From JAADHX01 sp964569385 (GTDB taxonomy: Bacteria > Actinomycetota > Acidimicrobiia > Acidimicrobiales > Poriferisodalaceae), in the NCBI GenBank assembly GCA_964569385.1, contig CAZMUM010000069.1, positions 1 to 11,401 on the forward strand: a stretch of DNA of 11,401 bases. The letters are read 5' to 3'. Below are positions 5,545 to 11,401 of the stretch, piece by piece. The position numbers and the translations under genes were made by a program. A model generated the notes under the pieces. It did not search any database, was not told the origin of the DNA, and saw only the letters and a list, made by a program, of their open reading frames with translations. Each line of letters opens with the position of its first letter. Positions within the stretch are counted from its first letter, which is position 1.

Positions 5545-7311
5545 CTAGTCGAACCTGAAGCCGAACAAACCACCATCTTCAGCAGCGTCTGTCAGACGAA
5601 CCTCATTCACGAGAGCCGAGAAGTCGAAGCCTTTAGGGAAGTTCGGCACGGCATCGCTATTCATTGTCACGATATACTGGAAGTTGAGGTCGCCCGCTAG
5701 CTGTGCGCCGAGCTCTACAGCAGCAGCAACCTGGCGTTCATCAACACCATCAAATATGTGGCTGTCGTGAACCAAGAAGCCGGGTCCGGACCGTCGGTCA
5801 GCCAAAAGACTCATCAGCATTAGATCGAAGCAGAGGATTTGCATGCTGTCGATGCCAACGCTCCCCTTGCCGGCTATCTCAACTTCGAACTCTGGGCCCT
5901 TTAGCGTCTCGTGAACCACGAGGCTCCCGCGGCGCTCGTCATATAGCGTTTGCGAGTATTGCTCAAACAACACGATGGCCCGATCCAGTCGTTCCGACCT
6001 GTCATGATGGTCACCTTGAAGCTGCAATAACAACTCCCGTCGACGACCCTCGGCTTTGGCCTTGCTGCTCTCGAGATTTTCAGCGAGCTCATACCGTCCC
6101 TGCAGTTCGCGTACGTCGCCCTCCGCTCTGGCAACCTCGGCCTCAAGAGCCATGAATTGTTCCAGAGCACCTCCGGATGACAGGAGTTGCATAAGCTCCG
6201 CACGTCGGCCGTCCAAGCGCTCCCGCTCCGCGTGGCGTTCTGCGAGACGGGTACGTGCCAGGTCAGCTTCTCGACTCAGATAGAGCTGACGATTCGCGAT
6301 CACGGACTCGTGAAATTCCTTCACCTCCTCGTACGTCGAGCGAATGTGATCGGGTAGCACCACGTTTACTTGCTCCCACAGTCGCTCGAGTTCAGCGGCG
6401 CCTGGCGGCACTTCGCTGTCCGCGGCTTCGACGATGTCTGTAAGCAGGTCCCGATCAACAGCGTCCGAATCGCGAAGATCACGGAGACGCCTCGTGAGTC
6501 GGTCGGCTTCACTCTCAAAGTTTGAGTATTGGTCTACGACCGAGAACTCGCTTGCTTGAGCCCGCAAGTCTGTAGCTCGCTGCCGTGCGACGGCAGCTTC
6601 AGTCCGGAGTTCAGCAGCGGAGCCTATGTCGACGCCAAAGCTGCCATCTCTTGCCGCCTTTTTGAGACTGTCGATCGATTTTTGGTCGTCTCGAACCTGT
6701 TCGAACGCGGCGGGGATTCTCCAGTCCAGATCCAACAAGAAGGACAGAGCTACCTGGGAGTCCCATGCCTGCTGGATGTACTGGTGCTTGAAAGGCTGCC
6801 CAAACCCACCCCCCTCTTCGCGACGAACCAAATAGGCAAGGAGCGATCGCATCGAGGGTGAATACTTCGGCAAGTCAGACTTGAGGCCGAAGAACGCCCG
6901 GGCTAGACGTTCCTTCCACTGTGCGAGAGAGATCTTTTCCCAACCCTCGGGGGCTTTGCCTTCCTCGGTCAACTCCGGGAACGCATCTGATCGAAGGATT
7001 CCGTCCTCCTCCGAATAGAGGTGCGTATTGGCATCGCGTCCTGATCGAACGATCGTAACGTCGGTGCCGTCAAGTTCGAGGCCCAGCGCGAAGGAAGATT
7101 TCGCCAGCTCGGGTTTACGAAAGAACGATCCCTTCGCCGCGTTTCCACCAAGGAGAAAATGAAATGTTCGCACGAGGCTGGACTTGCCCGAGCCATTTCG
7201 CGAGTCATGGTCTGTCGAAGACTTCGTTACGTCCGCTAGAACAATATTCATGCCTCGCGCGAACGTGATGGTCTTGAACTTGGCATCGTCGGAGGCGACA
7301 AATCGAATCAC
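5545..7311 (-). CDS. ABC-3C system ATPase (DUF2326 family, SMC/Rad50-like)
   Basis: This is the ATPase of an ABC-three-component conflict system, a cytoplasmic ABC/SMC-like protein expected to act on nucleoprotein. Its 588 residues begin with a head half carrying Walker A in DSRNGSGKSSL (G40-S44). A long charged region (about 200-450) with heptad-like stretches such as LARTRLAERHAERERLDGRR looks like coiled coil. The DUF2326 region (about 455-588) has a GSVGIDSMQILCFDL segment, a Walker B-like GPGFLVHDSHIFDGVDERQ (D516, H518, D521) and the typical ending GLFGFRF. The GTG start at 7311 overlaps the MC6 stop as GTGA. Length and motifs look complete. The target is unknown; defence against phage or mobile DNA is the family prediction. 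Confidence 0.85.
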   Translation of the reverse strand: MIRFVASDDAKFKTITFARGMNIVLADVTKSSTDHDSRNGSGKSSLVRTFHFLLGGNAAKGSFFRKPELAKSSFALGLELDGTDVTIVRSGRDANTHLYSEEDGILRSDAFPELTEEGKAPEGWEKISLAQWKERLARAFFGLKSDLPKYSPSMRSLLAYLVRREEGGGFGQPFKHQYIQQAWDSQVALSFLLDLDWRIPAAFEQVRDDQKSIDSLKKAARDGSFGVDIGSAAELRTEAAVARQRATDLRAQASEFSVVDQYSNFESEADRLTRRLRDLRDSDAVDRDLLTDIVEAADSEVPPGAAELERLWEQVNVVLPDHIRSTYEEVKEFHESVIANRQLYLSREADLARTRLAERHAERERLDGRRAELMQLLSSGGALEQFMALEAEVARAEGDVRELQGRYELAENLESSKAKAEGRRRELLLQLQGDHHDRSERLDRAIVLFEQYSQTLYDERRGSLVVHETLKGPEFEVEIAGKGSVGIDSMQILCFDLMLMSLLADRRSGPGFLVHDSHIFDGVDERQVAAAVELGAQLAGDLNFQYIVTMNSDAVPNFPKGFDFSALVNEVRLTDAAEDGGLFGFRFD

Positions 7312-7553
7312 AACACTGACCTCACGAGGAATCCATCAGATCCCAAGTCCACAATGCCTAGCGTTCGTACCAAATCAAGCGCGAGAATGAACCAGTCAAA
7401 CCCGATAGCAGCGTCTCCACCAGTACTCCTACGGTCACGGACCTCGGTCCACAGTCGAGAAACCGTCATAGGCTCTTCCAACACATCGACAATCTCACCG
7501 CCTACTGTGAGCAACGCCTGCTTGGGGTCCACTCCCTTAGTGGGAACGATCAC
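7308..7553 (-). CDS. ABC-3C system middle component 6 (MC6)
   Basis: This is a small, 81-residue winged-helix-like protein of the kind that sits between effector and ATPase in ABC-3C systems and is thought to link the two. It opens IVPTKGVDPKQALLTVGGEI, followed by LDEP-like VLEEPMTVSRLWTEV and FDWFILALDLVRTLGIVDL, the order of conserved segments I associate with MC6. The GTG start at 7553 overlaps the effector stop (TGA 7552-7550) as GTGA, and the TGA at 7310-7308 overlaps the ATPase GTG, so all three genes are translationally coupled. The order effector-MC-ATPase agrees with the assignment. The molecular role is inferred from the family. Confidence 0.8.
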   Translation of the reverse strand: MIVPTKGVDPKQALLTVGGEIVDVLEEPMTVSRLWTEVRDRRSTGGDAAIGFDWFILALDLVRTLGIVDLGSDGFLVRSVL

Positions 7554-8458
7554 GGCGTCCCCTTCGATGGGTCCTCGAAGATGTCACACTGTTCGAAGAA
7601 GAAGGCAATTATGGCGAGCGCTGCCGCTTGGGTCTTTGGAGTGACGAGAGGGCCAGCGATCCACTCGACCAACGCTAGAACAATCTCATCAGGCTCAAGT
7701 CCCTCCTCGCGAAATGTCACGTACCGGGCGGTAAATCGAGCTCCAAGATCATCTCGAAACAATGGCCTCATCGTTTGACGATCGAAGTAGCGTCCCACTT
7801 CCTCCGAGCGTCGCATGCCGAAGAGCAGAAGAAGTTCGGCGTCTTCAGAGAGAGCGTTCTTCTCGAGCTTGTCCGGTGGCACAGGCCTCACGTTGGCAAG
7901 AGGGGCAGGGGCCACGTCCTCGAGCGAGCGCAGCATCGGGATGATGTCTTGCACCTCTACAGCCAAGACATGGGACAACGTCACTGCGGGCCCAAGAAGC
8001 TCGACGAGGCGCCCGTCATCCAACTGGAACGCCAGCTCTCGGAGTTTTGCATACCCCCACTGGTCGCAATGATGGGGGTTGTCGGTCGACTTCGATAGCT
8101 GGTTGAGCCGGTCGAGCACGTACGGCGGAATACCCCTCATGTCGTTGTGAGTAAAGGTCCACGTATCAAAAGTATCTTTCCAGTGCGCGGCAGCGCCGAG
8201 GTAGTCGGCGTCAATCTTTGCCAAGACCCTCGACTTTTTCCAACCCTCAGGCGCGTAGACTTGGAGCATGCGCCTCTGATCGGTCAGAAGGCCATCGTTC
8301 TTCCAGTCGCCATCTCGCCCTGCTGGCTTTATGGTCACGAACTCATCCGGAAAACGGAGCTCCATAATCCGCTGCACGAGAACCTGGAACTCGTTGCCGG
8401 TCGCCTCAAGAAACTTCACCTTGAACTTCAGACCCCAGAATGCGCGCTCTACCTCCAT
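7550..8458 (-). CDS. ABC-3C system effector: REase-like N-domain plus ABC-3C C-terminal domain
   Basis: This is the probable effector of the system, 302 residues from ATG 8458. The N-terminal half (about 20-190) contains NEFQVLVQRIMELRFPDEF, then GRDGDWKNDGLL (D54) and MLQVYAPEGW (about 64-73). That layout is like a PD-(D/E)xK nuclease core with QxY where (D/E)xK is expected. The C-terminal half (about 205-300) ends in AIIAFFFEQCDIFEDP, the hallmark of the ABC-3C C-terminal domain. The frame is open to 8614, but that extension starts with TTG, is tryptophan-rich and overlaps the IS terminus at 8602, so I reject it. No strong Shine-Dalgarno precedes 8458, and a start slightly upstream cannot be excluded. 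It overlaps MC6 by GTGA. Confidence 0.78.
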   Translation of the reverse strand: MEVERAFWGLKFKVKFLEATGNEFQVLVQRIMELRFPDEFVTIKPAGRDGDWKNDGLLTDQRRMLQVYAPEGWKKSRVLAKIDADYLGAAAHWKDTFDTWTFTHNDMRGIPPYVLDRLNQLSKSTDNPHHCDQWGYAKLRELAFQLDDGRLVELLGPAVTLSHVLAVEVQDIIPMLRSLEDVAPAPLANVRPVPPDKLEKNALSEDAELLLLFGMRRSEEVGRYFDRQTMRPLFRDDLGARFTARYVTFREEGLEPDEIVLALVEWIAGPLVTPKTQAAALAIIAFFFEQCDIFEDPSKGTP

Positions 8459-8510
8459 AGTGACATCATCGTATGTGGTCTGAGTGACATCGTCTGAATC
8501 GTAGGCGCGG
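8459..8510 (-). promoter_or_regulatory. Direct repeat upstream of operon B, possible operator/promoter
   Basis: On the minus strand GATGTCACT occurs at 8491-8483 and again at 8467-8459, directly before the ATG, with a 24-base period. The element ACGAT recurs three times in the same stretch. A TACGAT about nine bases before the ATG could be a weak -10 of a nearly leaderless promoter, but no good -35 lies at the right distance. A regulator-binding role is speculation. Confidence 0.3.
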
Positions 8511-8601
8511 ACCCACCAAAACCAAGAGTAGCCAGCCCAATCCCACACGACACGAGTTTGGGACCAACCACCCACCCGCCTAGATGCGTCCATGCTCTGA
8601 C

Positions 8602-8623
8602 TGTGGGTGCCCAATACTCGGTC
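8602..8623 (+). repeat. Left terminal repeat of the integrase-core IS, copy 2
   Basis: It begins TGTGGGTGCCCAATACTCGG, 20 of 22 identical to the copy at 5015, and is followed 45 bases later by the homologous transposase ATG at 8669. It lies 143 bases upstream of the operon B start codon and points away from it. Together with 5015 it brackets operon B in direct orientation. Confidence 0.65.
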
Positions 8624-8668
8624 GTGTGCGTTGACCAGGCACGACGGGGGCCGATCAGAGAAAGTTCC

Positions 8669-9031
8669 ATGCTCCGTATCTTGTACCGTTTTCTCACGTC
8701 GATGGCACGTCTAGCCGTTCGTTCGGGCCGCTCCAAGGATCTCGAGATCATCGTGTTGCGCCACCAGCTTGCCGTGCTCAATCGACAGACCGACCGGCCT
8801 CAACTCGGCGCCGACGACCGGACCCTGCTCGGCGCGATCGCCCAAGCCCTCCCGCGTTCGCTGCGTGTAGGCTGGTTGGTGACTCCCGACACGCTATTGC
8901 GTTGGCATCGCCGCCGCGTCGCACGTCATTGGACTCAACCCGAGCGCCCGTCAGGACGGCCATCCACCGCCATAGCGTTGCGCCTGAGGGTGTCGAAAAC
9001 GCGTCGTTGCAGGTCACAGCGGTGGCCGTGA
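8669..9031 (+). pseudogene. Integrase-core transposase, N-terminal half, broken
   Basis: ATG 8669 starts MLRILYRFLTSMARLAVRSG and continues through LRHQLAVLNRQTDRPQLGAD, LVTPDTLLRWHRRRVARHW and SGRPSTA, the helix-turn-helix region of this transposase family. From about 8985 the family signal fails. A one-base change of frame brings back only ENAS (about 8993-9004) before the sequence diverges, so the frame ends in unrelated residues at 9031. The integrase core is missing here. The 3' part of what is plausibly the same gene returns at 9538-9885, after a second transposase fragment and an intron remnant, so one IS copy appears to have been invaded repeatedly. Confidence 0.7.
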
Positions 9032-9046
9032 GTATCGTCACCGGTT

Positions 9047-9435
9047 GTGTCTTTGGTCGTTTCGCACCTGTTCAGGTTACTGATCGCTCGTCTCGGACTG
9101 CTGTTGGTGGCCGGCGACAAGCGCGAGGCAGAGATCCTCGCTCTTCGCCACCAGATCCTCGTGCTGCAACGCCAAATCGATCGGCCAACGTTCACGCCGA
9201 CCGACCGAACGATCCTGGCCGTGTTGTCGCGGGCATTCGATCGCCGACGACTGAGCCAGGTCTTTTTTATCGTGAAACCGGCCACCGTGATCGGCTGGCA
9301 TCGACGTCTCGTGGCCAGACATTGGACCCAACCACCAAAAGCCCGAATCGGACGGCCGCCCACACCCGCCGAGCTCCGTCGACTGGTGCTGCGCCTTGAC
9401 ATCGAGAACCCGAACTGGGGCTACCGGCGTTATGT
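9047..9435 (+). pseudogene. Second integrase-core transposase type, N-terminal half
   Basis: A GTG at 9047 starts MSLVVSHLFRLLIARLGLLL, followed by REAEILALRHQILVLQRQID, IVKPATVIGWHRRLVARHW, GRPPTPAELRRLVLRLDIEN and WGYRR. This is a related but distinct transposase from that at 8669, differing throughout the N-terminus. The match stops at the WGYRR codons, exactly where a 32-bp palindrome begins. The frame stays open to 9568, but the remainder is intron and downstream sequence read in the wrong sense. The first catalytic aspartate and everything after it are absent. Its own left terminus was not identified between 9005 and 9047. Confidence 0.7.
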
Positions 9436-9455
9436 CGAATTCGACATAACGCCGG
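9424..9455. repeat. Perfect 32-bp palindrome at a breakpoint
   Basis: The left arm is CCGGCGTTATGTCGAA (9424-9439) and the right arm (9440-9455) is its exact reverse complement, with no spacer and no mismatch. The first bases are still WGYRR codons of the transposase and the last bases abut group II intron sequence, so it sits on the junction. Inner arms of the TTATGTCGAA type recall half-sites bound by Xer-like tyrosine recombinases. That comparison is by eye and weak. Confidence 0.85.
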
Positions 9456-9537
9456 AAGTCGCACGTCCGGTTCGGAGGGCGGGCCGGAGAAACCCATCAG
9501 CCGAAAGGCAGACAGGGCGCTCCGGTCCGACCCCTAC
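9456..9537 (+). ncRNA. Group II intron 3' end (part of domain V, domain VI), remnant
   Basis: AGTCGCACGTCCGGTTCG (9457-9474) matches the 3' strand of a bacterial group II intron domain V. A domain VI-like hairpin follows: GGGCCGGAG (9481-9489) pairs with CTCCGGTCC (9520-9528) over nine pairs, with an inner CCC/GGG stem and a GCC-GAAA-GGC GNRA hairpin at 9500-9509. The segment ends GACCCCTAC at 9537, and the next base starts in-frame transposase codons (PTRQVF), as expected for a 3' splice site ending in AC. The 5' strand of domain V with the catalytic triad is missing, as is any reverse transcriptase gene, so splicing is not possible. Confidence 0.6.
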
Positions 9538-9951
9538 CCCACCAGACAGGTGTTCTCCGCCGGCGTGACGGCCAACCCCACCGGAGCTTGGACCACCCAA
9601 GCCGCCCGCAACCTCTTCCTCCAACACCCAAACCAACTCGCGACAGCGCGAACGCTGGTTCGAGATCGCGGCAGCCAATTCGTCGAAACATTCGACGAGA
9701 TCTTCCGCACCGAAGGCCTCAAGATCCTCAAGACCCCCGTCCGCACGCCCGTGGCAAACGCATTCGCCGAACCCTCGATCGGAACCGTCCGCCGCGAACT
9801 CCTCAACCGAACCATCATCTGGAACCGCCAACAGCTCCACCGCCTCGTCCTCGACTACGTCAACCACTACAACGAGCACCGACCCCTTACCTTGTTTGTA
9901 GGTCATGAGGGATACTTGTGGCTGACCGCTCGACATGGCGGGCAGGGCTGA
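9538..9951 (+). pseudogene. Integrase-core transposase, C-terminal half (3' exon)
   Basis: From 9538 the frame reads PTRQVFSAGVTANPTGAW, TTQAARNLFL, LVRDRGSQFVETFDEIFRTE, TPVRTPVANAFAE and a HYNEHRP motif, that is, the second half of the integrase core with the second aspartate (DRGSQF) and the glutamate (NAFAE). It resembles the family of the 8669 fragment more than that at 9047. The first catalytic aspartate, expected just upstream, is lost. Homology stops at about 9885, where the IS110 element begins, and the remaining codons to TGA 9951 (LFVGHEGYLW...) are read from IS110 DNA. A GTG at 9550 offers a start by chance. Confidence 0.72.
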
Positions 9952-10118
9952 AGTCCCCTGTCACCTTTGGATGGCCTGGGGGGTGCTGTCACCCGCCGTG
10001 TTCGGGTTCGGTTGACCTCTAACAGGAACATGCACCTTTGGGGCTGATTCGTAAGGTGGTTGACGGCAGCTGCGCCCTTCGGCGGTCTCACAAAACCGGA
10101 CTGAGAGGGAGACATTTG
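9888..10118 (+). ncRNA. Candidate bridge RNA region of the IS110 element
   Basis: In IS110-group elements the non-coding left end upstream of the transposase encodes a bridge RNA whose two loops pair with target and donor DNA. Position and length here fit. Visible structure includes a hairpin GGGTG-CTGT-CACCC (9981-9994), a smaller CAGGG/CCCTG stem near 9943-9959, and CGCC-CTTC-GGCG near 10073-10084. CACCTTTGG occurs twice (9962-9970, 10033-10041). GGTTCGGT at 10005-10012 would pair at seven of eight bases with the target side ACCGACCC (9879-9886), a possible guide but short enough to be chance. No direct evidence of transcription. Confidence 0.4.
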
Positions 10119-11330
10119 ATGGATGGGACTAATGCTGAGGTGTTTGTCGGGGTCGATATGGCCAAGGACGAACATTACGCGCAGGCGATCACAGCTGGCG
10201 GGGTCGAGTTGTTCGACCGGCCGGTCGCTAATGATGAGGCGGTGATAGAGGCGCTGCTTGACACTGCTGTCGGGCATGGTTCGGTGGCGGTGGTGATTGA
10301 TATGACTGCCTCTGGTGCCCAGTTGTTGTTGGCTGTGGCCCGGCGGCGTGGTGTGCCGGTGGCTTATGTGACTGGGTTGCAGATGCGGCGGGCTGCCGAT
10401 TTGTATGCCGGTTCGGCTAAGACCGATCCTCGTGATGCGTGGGTGCTCGCTGACTTCGCTTCGCGTAACGCCGACCGGTTGACCTGGTTGGAGATCTCCG
10501 ACGAACTGTTAGTTAGGTTGCGGGTGCTTAACGGTCGTGACACCGATCTGGCGACGGATTCGAACCGGATGATCAACCGTTGCCGCGATGCCATGGTTGC
10601 TGTTTCGCCAGCGTTAGAGCGGGCTGTGGGCCGTCGCCTCGGCCAAGCCGGTGTGCGTGACGTACTCAAAAGATGGTCCACACCGTCCGCGCTGCAAGCA
10701 GCCGGCAAGACCAGAGTTCGTAACGTCATCAAGAAACGATCTCCGCGGCTCGCTGTCAAAGTGACCGACGAGATCTTCGACGCGTTGGCTGCCCAGACAG
10801 TCACGTTGCCAGCCGAAACAACCTGGGGCGAAGTGATCTGCGATCTGGCCGGTGATCTCGATCGGGTTGTGGCCCGCCGGTCTGAGCTTGGTGCCACTAT
10901 TGAGGAGCTGTTTTTGTCGCACCCTCTCGGAGTGGTCTTGGTGACCCTGTGCGGGTTCGGGCCCAGGACCGGAGCCAGAACCCTCGCAGAGATAGGTGAC
11001 CCCAACCGGTTCGAAACCGGATCCAGGCTCGCTTCCTACGCGGGGCTCGCACCCACCGATTGGCGATCGGGCAAATCGATCAACGGATCGTTTCAAAGCC
11101 GACGCGGTAACCACCGGCTCAAGAACGCGATGTTCATCGCCGCGTTCGTCGCCACCCAACACGACCCCGACGCCAAGGCCTACTACCAACGAAAACGGGC
11201 CGAAGGCAAACGACACAACGCCGCCGTCATCTGTGTTGCCCGACGCCGCTGCGACCTCATCCTAGCCATGCTCAAAACCCGGACACCCTACGACGCCACC
11301 CGCCACGAAATTCTCCCAATTGCCTCTTGA
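10119..11330 (+). CDS. IS110-family transposase (DEDD RuvC-like plus Transposase_20)
   Basis: This is the recombinase of the element, 403 residues, expected to act with a bridge RNA on donor and target cores. ATG 10119 has GAGAGGGA at 10103-10110 as a well-spaced Shine-Dalgarno. The RuvC-like N-domain shows D13 in VGVDMAKD, D61 in VVIDMTASGAQ (where many relatives have E; an Asp here is usual in an actinobacterial subfamily), and D103 and D106 in AKTDPRDAW. The Transposase_20 domain begins near GFGPRTGARTLAEIGDPNRF, followed by LASYAGLAP, then SGKSINGSFQSRRGNHRLKN, which holds the candidate catalytic serine (317-327), and a basic tail. It is full length with no frameshift. The stop TGA 11328-11330 lies inside TTGACA. 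Confidence 0.9.
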   Translation: MDGTNAEVFVGVDMAKDEHYAQAITAGGVELFDRPVANDEAVIEALLDTAVGHGSVAVVIDMTASGAQLLLAVARRRGVPVAYVTGLQMRRAADLYAGSAKTDPRDAWVLADFASRNADRLTWLEISDELLVRLRVLNGRDTDLATDSNRMINRCRDAMVAVSPALERAVGRRLGQAGVRDVLKRWSTPSALQAAGKTRVRNVIKKRSPRLAVKVTDEIFDALAAQTVTLPAETTWGEVICDLAGDLDRVVARRSELGATIEELFLSHPLGVVLVTLCGFGPRTGARTLAEIGDPNRFETGSRLASYAGLAPTDWRSGKSINGSFQSRRGNHRLKNAMFIAAFVATQHDPDAKAYYQRKRAEGKRHNAAVICVARRRCDLILAMLKTRTPYDATRHEILPIAS

Positions 11331-11332
11331 CA
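11327..11332 (+). promoter_or_regulatory. TTGACA in the IS110 right end (possible circle-junction -35)
   Basis: A perfect -35 consensus overlaps the transposase stop codon and points out through the right end. When the element circularises, the right end abuts the left end. The bases then at 17-18 spacing (CTTACC or TTACCT) are only a weak -10. The IS110 remnant at 2225-2230 keeps the same TTGACA on its stop codon, which argues that it is conserved. Confidence 0.4.
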
Positions 11333-11351
11333 ACAAGACAGGAACACCCCT

Positions 11352-11401
11352 CTGACACACTCGTTAGTACACGCGTCAGGTCCTGCTGAGACCTGCATGC
11401 G
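11352..11401. other. Right flank, no gene
   Basis: Only 50 bases remain. They do not continue the transposase interrupted at 9885. A six-base-pair hairpin, CAGGTC (11377-11382) with GACCTG (11390-11395), is visible; its meaning is unknown. Confidence 0.4.

Larger units (their letters stand above)
9882..11351 (+). mobile_element. IS110-family insertion sequence, apparently intact
   Basis: The element combines a 231-nt non-coding left end, one full-length DEDD transposase and a short right end, the layout of the IS110 group. A six-base ACCCCT occurs on both sides (9882-9887 and 11346-11351) and is the likely recombination core. IS110 elements lack terminal inverted repeats, and I see none. The left side interrupts transposase codons at HYNEHRP. 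The right flank does not resume that gene, so the exact right boundary or the later history is uncertain. Confidence 0.65.

Noticed and set aside
8459..8614. N-terminal extension of the ABC-3C effector
   Set aside because: It begins with TTG, is unusually Trp-rich, and its first codons are the IS terminus at 8602; the conserved domain begins after ATG 8458.
11377..11395. Hairpin CAGGTC/GACCTG as a terminator
   Set aside because: The stem is only six pairs with no U-run after it, and the window ends six bases later.
1..11401. CRISPR array, tRNA or rRNA genes
   Set aside because: No regularly spaced repeats and no tRNA- or rRNA-like conserved segments were seen on either strand.

Overview
The window is GC-rich DNA with actinobacterial character: an IS3 element of the mycobacterial/streptomycete type, integrase-core transposases of a kind common in Actinobacteria, the actinobacterial IS110 subfamily, GTG starts and a probable leaderless promoter. 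Acidimicrobiia is my best guess, but that is inference from sequence style, with no marker gene to prove it. It is an accessory island: two intact three-gene operons, both on the minus strand, lie in a graveyard of nested and broken mobile elements. No tRNA, rRNA, CRISPR array or housekeeping gene was seen.

Layout. 1-438: no convincing gene. About 439-1777: an IS3-family element with orfA, an A7 slippery site for -1 frameshifting, and an orfB damaged near its 3' end. 1778-2242: 3' piece of an IS110-family transposase with its own frameshift. 2243-2358: last codons and right terminal repeat of an integrase-core IS. 2572-4951 (minus): operon A, encoding a secreted protein of unknown family, a divergent secreted Amidase_3-type N-acetylmuramoyl-L-alanine amidase, and a lipoprotein with two neocarzinostatin-like repeats. 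5015-5525: IS left end with a truncated transposase, extra copies of the IS terminal motif, and the C-terminal end of a tyrosine recombinase. 5545-8458 (minus): operon B, an ABC-three-component (ABC-3C) conflict system with REase-like/CTD effector, middle component 6 and DUF2326 ATPase. 8602-9885: one integrase-core IS broken by a second transposase fragment, a perfect 32-bp palindrome and the 3' end of a group II intron. 9888-11351: an apparently intact IS110-family element whose 231-nt left non-coding end is a candidate bridge RNA. 11352-11401: nothing recognised.

How it works together. Every junction in both operons is a 4-bp ATGA or GTGA overlap, so each operon is probably translated as a coupled unit. 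Operon B is most likely an intracellular defence module: the ATPase would sense or remodel nucleoprotein, MC6 would be the adaptor, and the effector would carry the REase-like and ABC-3C C-terminal domains. Operon A acts outside the membrane, with cell-wall cleavage by the amidase and an exported partner on each side. The two similar IS left ends at 5015 and 8602 have the same orientation and bracket operon B, which suggests a route for its gain or loss by recombination.
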